Positions 1 through 8,989 of a stretch of 64,000 nucleotides of DNA are shown piece by piece. Each line of letters opens with the position of its first letter. Position 1 is the first letter of the stretch. The translations under genes were made by a program, and so were the position numbers. Source of the stretch: Streptomyces rugosispiralis (GTDB lineage Bacteria > Actinomycetota > Actinomycetes > Streptomycetales > Streptomycetaceae); NCBI RefSeq assembly GCF_024505145.1, contig NZ_JANIAA010000014.1, positions 124,001 through 188,000 of the forward strand, given 5' to 3'. The notes beneath the pieces were generated by a model. It searched no databases. It had not been told where the DNA came from and was given only the letters and a program-made list of their open reading frames with translations.

Positions 1-829
1 CCCGCGGCAGCTGGAAGTCCCACACCAGGTCCGGGTCGAGGAACGGCGCGACCATCGCGCCCGAGGCGCCGTCCACATGCACCGGGACGTCCAGGCCCGT
101 GCGCTCCTGGAGGTCGTCCAGCGCCCGGCACACCTCGGCGACGGGTTCATAGGAGCCGTCGAAGGTGGAGCCGAGGATCGCGACGACCCCGATGGTGTTC
201 TCGTCGCACAGCTCGGCGGCGGCCCGGGGATCGAGGTGGAACCGGTCGCCCTCCATGGGCACCTGCCGCGCCTCCACCTCCCAGAAGTCGCAGAACTTCT
301 CCCAGCACACCTGGACATTGGTGCCCATGACCAGATTGGGGCGGGCGGTGGCCGGATAGCTCACCGGGTTCCGCTTGGCCCAGCGCCGTTTGAAGGCCAT
401 TCCGGCCAGCATGCAGGCCTCGCTCGACCCCGTGGTGGAGCAGCCCACGACCGCGTCCGGATCGGGGGCGTGCCACAGATGGCCGAGCATCGTCACGCAC
501 CGCCGCTCCAGTTCGGCGGTGCGCGGATACTCATCCTTGTCGATCATGTTCTTGGCGAGGCAGTCGGACATCAGCCTGCCCGCCTGCGGCTCCATCCACG
601 TGGTGACGAACGTGGCGAGATTCTGGCGGGCGTTGCCGTCCAGCATCAGCTCGTCATGGACGAACTGATACGCCGTCGTGGGCGCCATCGGCTCGTCCGG
701 GAGGCAGTGGCGCGGGGGCCTGCCGGTCATTCCGCTGGCCGGATTGGCCTCGCCGTAGATCGGATTGATGGAGAACCCGGGGCGTTCGTCGAGGTCGCGT
801 CGGCCGTGAGTGCCTTTGTGAAGTGCCAC
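1..829 (-). CDS. gad: Glutamate decarboxylase, C-terminal part outside window
   Basis: PLP-dependent decarboxylase converting glutamate to GABA and CO2. About 276 residues are visible, reading from GTG 829 to the window edge; the family is about 460-475 aa, so roughly 40% of the C-terminus is missing. Visible motifs are NPIYGEANPASGMTGRPPRH near the N-terminus, CSTTGSSEACMLAGMAFKRRW (PLP-phosphate region, read in pieces) and the HVDGASGAMVAPF segment, with the Asp that contacts the PLP ring. The catalytic Lys would lie just beyond base 1. The start MALHKGT fits the family N-terminus, but the ribosome site (GAAGG directly abutting GTG) is poor. It is followed upstream by the unrelated leuE-like gene on the same strand. 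Confidence 0.9.
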   Translation of the reverse strand, partial: MALHKGTHGRRDLDERPGFSINPIYGEANPASGMTGRPPRHCLPDEPMAPTTAYQFVHDELMLDGNARQNLATFVTTWMEPQAGRLMSDCLAKNMIDKDEYPRTAELERRCVTMLGHLWHAPDPDAVVGCSTTGSSEACMLAGMAFKRRWAKRNPVSYPATARPNLVMGTNVQVCWEKFCDFWEVEARQVPMEGDRFHLDPRAAAELCDENTIGVVAILGSTFDGSYEPVAEVCRALDDLQERTGLDVPVHVDGASGAMVAPFLDPDLVWDFQLPR

Positions 830-907
830 CTTCGTTAAATTAGGGGCATTTCACCGATAAACCCCGGCCCCGCGCCGTGCCCCCTGCCCCGCGCCACCGC
901 GTAGCGG

Positions 908-1615
908 CTACCCCGCGCTGCTGAGCGACAGCTTCGCCGCGAAGCCGAGGAAGGCCGTGCCCGCGGCCGCCGAGAGCCCCGCCCGCAGCCTCCGGCGCCG
1001 CCGGAGGGTGGCCGCCAGATACGTACCGCTGAAGATCAGCACCGTCAGATAGGTGATGCTGAACAGCTGCGCCCAGGCGCCCAGCGCCACGAAGGACAGC
1101 GCGGGATGGGCGTAGTCCGGGTCCACGAACTGCACGAAGAAGGAGATGAAGAAGAGGATCGCCTTCGGGTTGAGCAGGCTGATGACCAGCGCCCGGCGGT
1201 ACGGACGCTCGCCCTCCGCGGACCCCGTGGCGGTATCCGCGGCCCCGTCGAGGGCCCCGTCCGCGCCCCGCGCCTCCGCCGCGCTCCGGGCCGCCTCCGC
1301 GGTCCCCGGGCGGCGGCGCCACAGGGCCCGCGCCCCGCGCAGCATGCCCACCGCCAGCCAGGTCAGATAGCCCGCGCCCGCGAACTTGACCACCGCGAAG
1401 AGCACCGGGCTGGCGTGCAGCAGCGAGGCCACCCCGCCCGCCGACAGCGCCATCAGCACGGCGTCGCCGCACAGCACCCCGGCCGCGGCCCGATAGCCGG
1501 TACGCGGGCCGCGGCGGGCCGCGACCGACACCACATACAGCGAATTGGGGCCCGGCAGCAGGATGATCAGCGCCAGACCGGCCAGATAGGTCGAAAGATC
1601 GGTTATCCCCAGCAC
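908..1615 (-). CDS. leuE: LysE/RhtB-family amino-acid exporter, LeuE-like
   Basis: Inner-membrane amino-acid efflux protein of 235 aa, slightly longer than the usual 205-220. The N-terminus contains the family signature LALIILLPGPNSLYVVSVAARRG split across TM1 and the first loop (PGPN). Five to six hydrophobic segments follow, and a hydrophilic Ala/Glu/Arg-rich insert at about residues 100-138 explains the extra length. SLLNPKAILFF is the second conserved signature. LeuE is the best match (leucine and other hydrophobic amino acids), but substrate is inferred. No clear Shine-Dalgarno lies ahead of GTG 1615. It is divergent from tipA with about 124 bp between starts, so the two may share control; that is inference. 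Confidence 0.85.
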   Translation of the reverse strand: MLGITDLSTYLAGLALIILLPGPNSLYVVSVAARRGPRTGYRAAAGVLCGDAVLMALSAGGVASLLHASPVLFAVVKFAGAGYLTWLAVGMLRGARALWRRRPGTAEAARSAAEARGADGALDGAADTATGSAEGERPYRRALVISLLNPKAILFFISFFVQFVDPDYAHPALSFVALGAWAQLFSITYLTVLIFSGTYLAATLRRRRRLRAGLSAAAGTAFLGFAAKLSLSSAG

Positions 1616-1671
1616 GATCGGCAGGATGACAGCGGTCCGCCGCGCCGCCCAGTCGGTTTCGCCATCCGGAC

Positions 1672-1702
1672 TTGCACCTCACGCGACGTGAGGGAGCACC
1701 GT
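1672..1702 (+). promoter_or_regulatory. tipA promoter and TipA operator
   Basis: The sequence shows TTGCAC (1672-1677), then CACCGT (1697-1702) after a 19-bp spacer, the long spacing typical of MerR-controlled promoters. Inside the spacer is a perfect inverted repeat CCTCACG-CGA-CGTGAGG (1677-1693). This corresponds closely to the known thiostrepton-inducible ptipA of S. lividans, so autoregulation by TipAL is expected. Confidence 0.9.
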
Positions 1703-1739
1703 GGAACCCGTACCGAACAGAAGGAGAGCGGATTCGGCC

Positions 1740-2498
1740 ATGAGCTATTCCGTGGGACAGGTGGCGGGCTTCGCCGGCGTCACGGTGCGCACGCTGCACC
1801 ACTACGACGAGATCGGGCTGCTGCGCCCCGGCGCCCGCAGCGCGGCGGGGCACCGGCGTTACGACGACGCCGACCTCGACCGGCTGCAGCGCGTCCTGTT
1901 CTACCGGGAGCTCGGCTTTCCGCTCGAGGAGGTGGCGGTGCTGCTCGACGACCCGGATATCGATCCGCAGGCCCACCTGCGGCGTCAGCACCGGCTGCTG
2001 ACCGACCGGATCGAGCGGCTGGAGAAGATGGCCGCCGCCGTCGAACAGGCCATGGAGGCGCGGAAGATGGGCATCAATCTGACCCCCGAGGAGAAGTTCG
2101 AGGTCTTCGGGGACTTCGACCCGGACGAACACCAGGAGGAGGTCGAGCGGCGCTGGGGTGACACCGAGGCGTACAAGGAGTCCCAGCGCCGGGCGGCCTC
2201 GTACACCAAGGAGGACTGGAAGCGGATCCAGGAGGAGGGGGACGACATCGACAACCGCTTCGTCGCGCTGATGGGCACGGGCACCCCGCCGGAGTCCGAG
2301 GCGGCGATGGACCTGGCCGAGGAGCACCGGCGGTGGATCAGCCGGAACCACTACGAGTGCGGCCATGAGCTGCACACCTGCCTGGGCCGGATGTACGTCT
2401 CGGACCACCGCTTCACGGAGAACATCGACAAGGCCGGGCCGGGGCTGGCCGTCTACCTCCGGGACGCGATCCTGGCCAACGCGGAGCGGCACGGCTAG
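1740..2498 (+). CDS. tipA: Thiopeptide-responsive MerR-type activator TipA (TipAL)
   Basis: Cytoplasmic transcription activator of 252 aa, essentially the size of S. lividans TipAL. Residues 1-70 form the MerR winged helix (MSYSVGQVAGFAGVTVRTLH start). A coiled coil leads to the TipAS ligand domain from Met110 (MGINLTPEEKFEVFGDF). Cys207 and Cys214 lie in YECGHELHTC; Cys214 is the residue that bonds thiostrepton in the characterised protein. AAGGAG at 1721-1726 serves ATG 1740; an upstream in-frame GTG at 1701 overlaps the -10 and is unlikely. Thiopeptide binding turns TipAL into an activator of its own promoter and of multidrug-response genes (established for S. lividans). The divergent LeuE-type exporter is a possible second target. 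Confidence 0.96.
   Translation: MSYSVGQVAGFAGVTVRTLHHYDEIGLLRPGARSAAGHRRYDDADLDRLQRVLFYRELGFPLEEVAVLLDDPDIDPQAHLRRQHRLLTDRIERLEKMAAAVEQAMEARKMGINLTPEEKFEVFGDFDPDEHQEEVERRWGDTEAYKESQRRAASYTKEDWKRIQEEGDDIDNRFVALMGTGTPPESEAAMDLAEEHRRWISRNHYECGHELHTCLGRMYVSDHRFTENIDKAGPGLAVYLRDAILANAERHG
2054..2069 (+). promoter_or_regulatory. Internal ribosome site and start for TipAS
   Basis: Inside tipA, GGAGG (2054-2058) stands 8 nt ahead of the in-frame ATG at 2067, codon 110. This is where the short thiopeptide-binding protein TipAS begins in S. lividans. Conservation of both the SD and the Met supports separate synthesis of the 143-residue ligand trap. Confidence 0.8.
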
Positions 2499-2641
2499 GG
2501 GTTCCCCGGGCGGCGGGAACCAAGGGCACCCACACGGCGTTGATAGCTTTGGGCGGCACACTGCGAAGAACACTCAGTCCGCCCCGAACCTGCGGCCGGG
2601 CCTCGCACGAGCCTGCATTCCTCGACCCAGGAGCCTCATCC

Positions 2642-3370
2642 GTGACCACCCTCGCGCTCGGCCCTCAGTGGCTGGACCCGGACTATCTGATCGAGACCTT
2701 CGGTCTGCTCGGCGTCCTGGCCATCGTTTTCGCGGAGTCCGGCCTGCTCATCGGCTTCTTCCTGCCGGGCGACTCGCTGCTGTTCACCACCGGCCTGCTG
2801 GTGACCACCAATGTGATCAAGCAGGATCTGTGGCTGGTGTGTGTGGCCGTGGCGGTCGCCGCGATCATCGGTGACCAGGCCGGATATCTCTTCGGCCGCA
2901 AGGTGGGGCCGTCGCTGTTCCGGCGCCCCGACTCCAAGCTCTTCAAACAGGAGAACGTGGAGAAGGCGCATGAGTTCTTCGAGAAGCACGGGCCGAAGTC
3001 GCTGATCCTCGCCCGCTTCGTGCCCATCGTGCGGACGTTCACGCCGATCATCGCGGGCGTGAGCCGGATGAACTACCGCTCGTTCATCGTCTTCAACGTC
3101 ATCGGCGGTGTGCTGTGGGGCACCGGCGTCACCCTGCTCGGCTCGGCGCTCGGGAAGGTCGACTTCGTGCATCAGCACATCGAGCTGATGCTGATCGCGA
3201 TCGTGCTGCTGTCGATCGTCCCGATCGTGATCGAGTTCCTCCGGGCCCGCGGCAAGGCGAAGAAGGAGGCCGCCGCGCAGCCGGAGCCGCAGGGCCCGGC
3301 CGCGGGTTCCCCCGCCCAGGGCGCGGGTTCCCCCGCCCAGGGGCCGCGCGGGCGCCACGCCAAGCGCTGA
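2642..3370 (+). CDS. DedA-family (SNARE-associated/VTT) membrane protein
   Basis: Integral membrane protein of 242 aa in the DedA/VTT family, linked in other bacteria to undecaprenyl-phosphate or phospholipid flipping and membrane homeostasis. Conserved features are the FAESGLLIGFFLPGDSLLF segment (acidic and Pro/Gly residues in the re-entrant loop) and ARFVPIVRTFTPIIAGVSRM with the family Arg residues. Four to five hydrophobic segments are visible. GTG 2642 is preceded by AGGAG about 8 nt upstream. The hydrophilic tail (about residues 200-242) is Ala/Gly/Pro-rich and contains a recent 7-residue repeat AGSPAQG caused by a DNA tandem duplication. Confidence 0.88.
   Translation: MTTLALGPQWLDPDYLIETFGLLGVLAIVFAESGLLIGFFLPGDSLLFTTGLLVTTNVIKQDLWLVCVAVAVAAIIGDQAGYLFGRKVGPSLFRRPDSKLFKQENVEKAHEFFEKHGPKSLILARFVPIVRTFTPIIAGVSRMNYRSFIVFNVIGGVLWGTGVTLLGSALGKVDFVHQHIELMLIAIVLLSIVPIVIEFLRARGKAKKEAAAQPEPQGPAAGSPAQGAGSPAQGPRGRHAKR
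3301..3342 (+). repeat. Perfect 21-bp tandem duplication in dedA 3' end
   Basis: Two identical 21-bp copies (3301-3321 and 3322-3342) sit head to tail just before the dedA stop codon and keep the reading frame, adding GAGSPAQ-type residues. Confidence 0.9.
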
Positions 3371-3523
3371 GCGGCCCCTTCACCAGGCTTCACATCCGTC
3401 ACACACCGCCCCCACCTCCCACTCGGCGGTCACCGCCCCGCACAATGGGCTCCGGTGGCCGCCGGTGTTGCATCCTTGGCTGCTGGGAAACGTACGGGGA
3501 GGGCTGGTGAGGAGCGAGAAGAC

Positions 3524-5230
3524 GTGAGGTCGGACCGTCAGCAGACGCCGCGTGCCATGGGCGCGGCGGAGACGGACACGGGGGAGCAGCAGAAGCCGCT
3601 GTCCGACGAGGCGCACAGCGCCTTCACCCCGCCGCTGGGCATACCCCTGCCGCCGCCGCCCGAGGACGAGCACCCGACATCGGAGTTCGCCGTCCCCGAC
3701 GGACTGACGGCGGAGGCCGCCATCGAGCCCGAGGGCTCGGCGTTCGTGTCGCCCGCCGGGGTGAAGACCCCCTCGAACAACCAGACCACCGGCGGCTTCC
3801 CCGTCATCACCCCGCCGAACGGCATCCCCGTCGTCCGGCTGACCAAGGACGCCCCCTGGCAGGACCGGATGCGCACGATGCTGCGCATGCCGATCAGCGA
3901 GCGCCCGACGCCCGAGCGCGTCGAGCGGCAGGACGACACGGGCCCGGCCGTGCCGCGTGTGCTCGATCTCACCCTCCGCATCGCCGAGCTGCTGCTCGCG
4001 GGCGGTGAGGGGGCCGAGGACGTCGAGGCGGCGATGCTCGGCGTGGCGCACGCGTACGGGCTCGACCGCTGCGAGCCGACCGTCACCTTCACCCTGCTGT
4101 CGGTCAGCTACCAGCCCTCGCTGGTCGACGACCCGGTCACCGCCAGCCGGACCGTACGGCGCCGGGGCACCGACTACACCCGGCTGTCCGCGGTCTTCCG
4201 GCTCGTGGACGACATCACCTCGCGGGACGACTTCACGCTGGAGGAGGCGTACCGGCGGCTCGCCGAGATACGCCGTAACCGCCACCCCTACCCCGGCTGG
4301 GCGCTCACCGTGGCCGGCGGCGGGCTGGCCGGCGCGGCGAGCATGCTGGTCGGCGGTGACTGGCCGGTCTTCTTCGCGGCGGCCCTCGGCGCGATGCTCG
4401 GCGACCGGCTGGCGTGGCTGGCCTCCGGGCGCGGGCTTCCGGAGTTCTACCAGTTCGTGGCCGCGGCGATGCCGCCCGCCGCGATCGGGGTGGCGCTCAG
4501 CCTCGCCAACTCCGGGCTCCAGGCGTCCGCCGTGATCACCGGTGGGCTGTTCGCGCTGATCCCGGGGCGGGCGCTGGTCGCGGGTGTCCAGGACGGGCTG
4601 ACCGGCTACTACATCACCGCGGCGGCGCGTCTGCTGGAGGTCGGCTATCTGATCGTCGGCATCGTCTGCGGGGTGCTCACGGTGCTCTACGGGGGCCTCC
4701 AACTCGACGCCAAGCTGAACCCGGAGGCGGCGCTGCGCCATGTGGAGCGGCCGTACATCCAGACCCTGGCGGCGATGCTGCTCGCGCTGACCTTCTGCAT
4801 CCTGCTCCAGCAGGAACGTCACACCGTGCTGTTCGCCACGCTCAACGGCGGGGTCGCCTGGGTGGTCTACGGCGCGCTGGCCGACACCGCCAACGTGCCA
4901 CCGGTGGCCGCCACGACCGTGGCCGCCGGGCTGGTCGGCCTCTTCGGCCAGCTGCTCTCCCGGTATAGATACGCCTCGGCGCTGCCGTACGTCACGGCGG
5001 CGATAGGGCCCCTGCTGCCCGGTAGCGCGACCTACTTCGGGCTGCTCGCGCTGGCCCAGGGCAACCTGGACCGCGGTATTCCGCACCTCACCCAGGCGGC
5101 GGCACTGGCCCTGGCGATCGCCATAGGGGTGAACCTGGGAGGCGAGGCCGCGCGCCTCTTCCTGAGAATGCCCGGCACGGACACCGACCCCTCCGGCCGC
5201 CGCGCCGCCAAGCGCACCCGGGGCTTCTGA
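3524..5230 (+). CDS. thrE: ThrE-family threonine/serine exporter
   Basis: Membrane protein of 568 aa combining a soluble N-terminal ThrE part (DUF1212; here about residues 145-260, LRIAELLLAGGEGAEDVEAA) with about ten transmembrane helices, the last five being a DUF3815-like half. Fusion of both halves is the actinobacterial arrangement known from C. glutamicum ThrE. The first ~130 residues are hydrophilic and Pro/Glu-rich, poorly conserved and probably cytoplasmic. GTG 3524 is chosen because GAGGAG stands 9 nt upstream; the frame is open further upstream without an SD. Substrate specificity (Thr/Ser) is inferred from family. It is convergent with ppa. Confidence 0.85.
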   Translation: MRSDRQQTPRAMGAAETDTGEQQKPLSDEAHSAFTPPLGIPLPPPPEDEHPTSEFAVPDGLTAEAAIEPEGSAFVSPAGVKTPSNNQTTGGFPVITPPNGIPVVRLTKDAPWQDRMRTMLRMPISERPTPERVERQDDTGPAVPRVLDLTLRIAELLLAGGEGAEDVEAAMLGVAHAYGLDRCEPTVTFTLLSVSYQPSLVDDPVTASRTVRRRGTDYTRLSAVFRLVDDITSRDDFTLEEAYRRLAEIRRNRHPYPGWALTVAGGGLAGAASMLVGGDWPVFFAAALGAMLGDRLAWLASGRGLPEFYQFVAAAMPPAAIGVALSLANSGLQASAVITGGLFALIPGRALVAGVQDGLTGYYITAAARLLEVGYLIVGIVCGVLTVLYGGLQLDAKLNPEAALRHVERPYIQTLAAMLLALTFCILLQQERHTVLFATLNGGVAWVVYGALADTANVPPVAATTVAAGLVGLFGQLLSRYRYASALPYVTAAIGPLLPGSATYFGLLALAQGNLDRGIPHLTQAAALALAIAIGVNLGGEAARLFLRMPGTDTDPSGRRAAKRTRGF

Positions 5231-5296
5231 CCGGGCCCCGGGCCCGGCGGGGCCGCCGCTCCGGGCTCGGCGGGGCCGCCGCCCCGGGCCCGGAAA

Positions 5297-5341
5297 CGCC
5301 GGGAGGGCGGGGCACCCGCGTGGTGCCCCGCCCTCCCGGCG
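5297..5341. terminator. Bidirectional hairpin between thrE and ppa
   Basis: A perfect 20-bp stem (5297-5316 with 5322-5341) and a 5-nt loop lie between two convergent genes. There is no T-run, which is common for Streptomyces terminators. Confidence 0.8.
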
Positions 5342-5381
5342 TGGATCTGTCGCTCAGGACTCAGCGGCCGCCGCTGAGGAC

Positions 5382-5873
5382 TCAGTGGCCGCCGGCGGCC
5401 TCGAGGCGCTTGATGGACGCCTCCACCTCGGCCTCGGCCTCGGCGCGGCCCACCCAGTTGGCCCCCTCGACCGACTTCCCCGGCTCCAGGTCCTTGTAGA
5501 CCTCGAAGAAGTGCTGGATTTCCAGGCGGTCGAACTCTGAAACGTGGTGAATATCACGCAGGTGCTCCACCCGGGGGTCGGAGGCCGGTACGCAAAGCAG
5601 CTTGTCATCGCCGCCCGCCTCGTCGGTCATCCTGAACATGCCGATCGCGCGGCACTTGATCAGGCAGCCGGGGAACGTCGGCTCGTCGAGAATGACCAGT
5701 GCGTCCAGCGGATCACCGTCCTCGCCGAGGGTGTTCTCGACGAAGCCGTAGTCCGCGGGGTAGCTGGTCGACGTGAAGAGTCGCCGGTCAAGGCGGATGC
5801 GACCCGTCTCGTGGTCCACCTCGTACTTGTTCCGCGAACCCTTCGGGATCTCGATGGTGACGTCGAACTCCAC
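5382..5873 (-). CDS. ppa: Inorganic pyrophosphatase
   Basis: Family I soluble pyrophosphatase, 163 aa, hydrolysing PPi to phosphate in the cytoplasm. The signature DGDPLDALVI contains the metal-binding Asp residues, and EIPKGSRNKYEVD is the conserved N-terminus. GTG 5873 is preferred over the ATG 15 nt upstream, because GGAGGAG lies just ahead of the GTG and the homologous proteins begin MEFDVTIEIPKG. The gene is single and divergent from the carboxypeptidase gene. Confidence 0.95.
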   Translation of the reverse strand: MEFDVTIEIPKGSRNKYEVDHETGRIRLDRRLFTSTSYPADYGFVENTLGEDGDPLDALVILDEPTFPGCLIKCRAIGMFRMTDEAGGDDKLLCVPASDPRVEHLRDIHHVSEFDRLEIQHFFEVYKDLEPGKSVEGANWVGRAEAEAEVEASIKRLEAAGGH

Positions 5874-5959
5874 GGGTGGCTCCTCCATGATCAACACATA
5901 CGTCTGGTGATTAAGTGTCCCCCACGCAGGTGTGTGGTGGCGAAAGGGGCTGGTCGGTC

Positions 5960-7555
5960 GTGCCTGAAGCCCGATCGTGGCAGGTCAGGGAGTGGCTGAG
6001 CCACCGGCTGAGCCGTGGGCGACGCGAGTTGGACCGGATGCGCGGGCGTGGGCTGCGCGAGTGGAACCGCGTGCGCGCCCGTGTCCGGCGCGAATGGCGC
6101 GGTACGCCCCGGGAGCAGCAGCGGACGTGGCAGCTGGTGGCGGTCTCCGCGGCGACCGGCCTGGTCGTCGCCGTGGTGTCGGTGCTGGTGGCCGGGCCCT
6201 GGGACGGCGGCCGGCGGACGGCCGAACGCGCCCGCGCCACCGAGGACGGTGTCCCGGGCGAGCGGCACGGCGGCCCGGGGCGGCCCGCGCCCAGCGCCGC
6301 GCCCGTCCTGGCGGCGCTCGGCACGCGGCCCGCGCCCCGGTCGCCGGACAGCGGCGACGACGCCGTGCCGCCGCCCACCGGGGCGGGGCTCGCCGACACG
6401 CTCGAACCGTTGCTGAAGGACTCCGCGTTGGGCAGTGAGCGCTCGGTGGCGGTGATGGACGTGACCACCGGTCAGCAGGTGTTCGGCGCCAAGGCGGGCA
6501 CGGCCACCGTCCCCGCCTCGACGATCAAGCTCGCGACGGGTGCCGCGGCCCTCTCCGCACTCGGCCCGGACCACCGCATCAGGACCAGCGTCGTGGCGGG
6601 CGCGGGCGGACACGACATCGTGCTGGTCGGCGGCGGCGACCCGACGCTCACCGCACGGGCCGTCAAGGGGGACGACCACCCCGCCGCGCTCCGCCAGTTG
6701 GCCGACGACACCGCCCGCGCCCTGGAGAAGCGCGGCGCGGGCCCCTACCGGCTCGGCTATGACACCTCGCTCTACTCCGGGCCGAAGCTCCACACCATCG
6801 GCCCCAACGAGAACCTCTCGCCCGTCGTCCCCCTGATGGCCGATGAGGGCCGTAAGGACGACAGCGACCACGGCACGGCCCCGCGCGCCGAGGACCCGGC
6901 CGCCGACACGGCCGGCGCCTTCGCCGCGATGCTGCGCGACCGCGGCGTCGAGGTGAAGGGCGAGCCCGGGGCGGGCAGGGCCGCCAAGGGCGCCCGTACG
7001 GTGGCCTCCGTCCGCTCCCAGCCGCTGTCCTCGCTCGTCGAGCGGATGCTGACCACCAGCGACAACGACATCGCCGAGGCCCTGGCCCGGCAGACCGCCC
7101 TCGCCGCGGGCGAGCCCGCGAGCTTCGCGGGCGGCGCGAAGGCCGTGACCGAGCGGCTGCGCAAGCTCGGGCTGCCGCTGGGCGGTGCCCGGATCGCGGA
7201 CGGCAGCGGGCTCGACCGCGCCGACCACGTCTCCGCCGGGCTGCTCGCCCAGGTGCTGGTGCGCGCCGCCGACCGCGACCACCCCGAACTGCGGTCGCTG
7301 CTCACCGGGCTGCCGGTGGCCGGATTCACCGGCACCCTGCGCACCCGCTACGCCCAGGACGCGGTCGGCCGGGGCGTGGTCCGCGCCAAGACCGGCACCC
7401 TCACCGGGGTCAACACCCTCGCGGGCTCGGTCGTGGACGCGGACGGCCGGCTGCTGGTCTTCGCGTTCATGACCAACGGCACCACCGACGCCGACGGCGC
7501 CCAGCGCGCCCTGGACCGGATGGCCTCGGCCCTCGCCAACTGCGGCTGCCGCTGA
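5960..7555 (+). CDS. dacB: D-alanyl-D-alanine carboxypeptidase/endopeptidase (PBP4 type)
   Basis: Low-molecular-weight class C penicillin-binding protein, 531 aa, trimming or cleaving peptidoglycan peptides outside the membrane. An Arg-rich cytoplasmic N-terminus (1-57) precedes one transmembrane anchor (about 58-78) and a Pro/Ala linker. The catalytic motifs are in order: STIK (187-190), SDN (367-369) and KTG (477-479). GTG 5960 is read with AAAGGGG about 12 nt upstream; the sequence further upstream is the divergent ppa promoter. Position next to ppa and tilS matches S. coelicolor. Confidence 0.9.
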   Translation: MPEARSWQVREWLSHRLSRGRRELDRMRGRGLREWNRVRARVRREWRGTPREQQRTWQLVAVSAATGLVVAVVSVLVAGPWDGGRRTAERARATEDGVPGERHGGPGRPAPSAAPVLAALGTRPAPRSPDSGDDAVPPPTGAGLADTLEPLLKDSALGSERSVAVMDVTTGQQVFGAKAGTATVPASTIKLATGAAALSALGPDHRIRTSVVAGAGGHDIVLVGGGDPTLTARAVKGDDHPAALRQLADDTARALEKRGAGPYRLGYDTSLYSGPKLHTIGPNENLSPVVPLMADEGRKDDSDHGTAPRAEDPAADTAGAFAAMLRDRGVEVKGEPGAGRAAKGARTVASVRSQPLSSLVERMLTTSDNDIAEALARQTALAAGEPASFAGGAKAVTERLRKLGLPLGGARIADGSGLDRADHVSAGLLAQVLVRAADRDHPELRSLLTGLPVAGFTGTLRTRYAQDAVGRGVVRAKTGTLTGVNTLAGSVVDADGRLLVFAFMTNGTTDADGAQRALDRMASALANCGCR

Positions 7556-7642
7556 GCGGAGGGAGTGGCCCGGACGCGGGACGGCCGCCTGTGCGACCCC
7601 GGTGTCCTCCCGGATGGGGCGCGGGCCACGTACCGTGAAGCC

Positions 7643-8779
7643 ATGACGAGCATCGGTGGTGTGGAGATGGTCGACTGGAATCTCGCGGTCGCGACCGCGA
7701 CCCGGCTGGTGCGCCCCGGGCCCGAGGTGAGCCGCGAGGAGGCGCGTGCGGTCGTCGCTGAGCTGCGCCGGCACGCCAAGTCCTCGGAGGAGCACGTCCG
7801 CGCCTTCACCCGGATGGCCGCCTCCGGCGGCCCGGCCTCCGACACCCCCGTCCTCGTCGTGGACCGCGCGGGCTGGATCAGGGCGAACGTGGCGGGCTTC
7901 CGGCAGATCCTCAAACCGCTGCTCGGCAAGGTGCAGGACCGGCGCGGCGGACTGCCCGGCGGGGCGGTGCTGGGCGCGGTCGGCGGCAAGGTGACCGGGG
8001 TCGAACTGGGGATGCTGCTGTCCTTCCTGGCCTCCCGGGTGCTCGGCCAGTACGAGACCTTCGCGCCCTCGACCCGCGAGCTGCCCGGTTCCCCGGGCGG
8101 CGGCCGGCTGCTGCTGGTGGCGCCCAACATCGTCCACGTCGAGCGCGAACTCGACGTGGCCCCGCACGACTTCCGGCTGTGGGTCGCGCTGCACGAGGAG
8201 ACCCACCGCACCCAGTTCACCGCCGTGCCCTGGCTGCGCGACCACATCGAGTCCGAGATCCAGGCGTTCCTCGGCGAGACCGACGTGGACCCGGCCACCC
8301 TGCTGGAGCGGGTCCGCGAGGCCGTCCAGTCGCTGAGCGGCGGCCGTCCCGCCGACGAGGACGAGGGGGACGGGCGCGGCGCGCCCAGCATCATCGAGCT
8401 CGTCCAGACCCCGGCCCAGCGGGAGATCCTGGCCCGGCTGACCGCGGTGATGTCGCTGCTGGAGGGGCACGCCGACTACGTCATGGACGGGGTGGGGCCG
8501 GAGGTCGTGCCGTCCGTCGCGGAGATCCGGGAGAAGTTCCAGAAGCGCCGGGCGAGCGGCGCCGGCCGGCTCGACCAGGCGCTGCGCAAGCTGCTGGGGC
8601 TCGACGCCAAGCTGCGGCAGTACCGTGACGGGGAGCGGTTCGTACGGGCCGTGGCGAACCAGGTCGGGATGGACGGCTTCAACCGGGTCTGGACCTCGCC
8701 CAACACCCTTCCGACCAAGGCGGAGATCAGCAAACCCGCCGAGTGGGTCGCGCGGGTGCACCGCAAGGCGGAGTCCTAG
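7643..8779 (+). CDS. Zinc-dependent metalloprotease-like protein (DUF2342 zincin)
   Basis: Cytoplasmic protein of 378 aa in the actinobacterial DUF2342 zincin family. The HEETH motif (HExxH) near residue 193 and a downstream Glu-rich helix (LEGHADYVMDGVG) fit the zinc site. Its substrate is unknown; the gene is almost always beside dacB and tilS in actinomycetes. ATG 7643 has no SD, but TACCGT ends 6 nt upstream, suggesting a leaderless mRNA. An Asp/Glu/Gly insert near residue 235 is typical Streptomyces low complexity. Confidence 0.82.
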   Translation: MTSIGGVEMVDWNLAVATATRLVRPGPEVSREEARAVVAELRRHAKSSEEHVRAFTRMAASGGPASDTPVLVVDRAGWIRANVAGFRQILKPLLGKVQDRRGGLPGGAVLGAVGGKVTGVELGMLLSFLASRVLGQYETFAPSTRELPGSPGGGRLLLVAPNIVHVERELDVAPHDFRLWVALHEETHRTQFTAVPWLRDHIESEIQAFLGETDVDPATLLERVREAVQSLSGGRPADEDEGDGRGAPSIIELVQTPAQREILARLTAVMSLLEGHADYVMDGVGPEVVPSVAEIREKFQKRRASGAGRLDQALRKLLGLDAKLRQYRDGERFVRAVANQVGMDGFNRVWTSPNTLPTKAEISKPAEWVARVHRKAES

Positions 8780-8989
8780 AGCCGGCACACCCCCGGCACA
8801 CGCGAAAACGGACGAACGCCCCCTTTAATCACTCGTCCGAGGGACCGTTGGCGACGGGTAGGCGTGCGATGCTCGGGGAACAGCTCGCTTCTGTCACCAT
8901 CGACATACGCAGCGTGACGAAAGACTCGTACCGCTCGTACTCCTCGCACCCCCCGAGGCACCCCCTCGAATGACAGATGGGAAACGGAC

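Noticed and set aside
840..2573. 577-codon minus-strand open frame
   Set aside because: It is a shadow across leuE and tipA; tipA has full domain support on the plus strand, and the minus-strand translation has no domain or start signal.
5874..5897. ppa starts at 5897 or 5888
   Set aside because: GGAGGAG, the evident SD, overlaps these codons; GTG 5873 fits homologues.
5891..8788. 965-codon minus-strand open frame
   Set aside because: Antisense to the D,D-carboxypeptidase and zincin genes, His/Arg/Gly-rich with the codon pattern of a GC-rich shadow frame.
8780..8989. Possible RNA gene in the zincin-tilS gap
   Set aside because: No tRNA cloverleaf, conserved ncRNA or strong hairpin with T-run could be made out.
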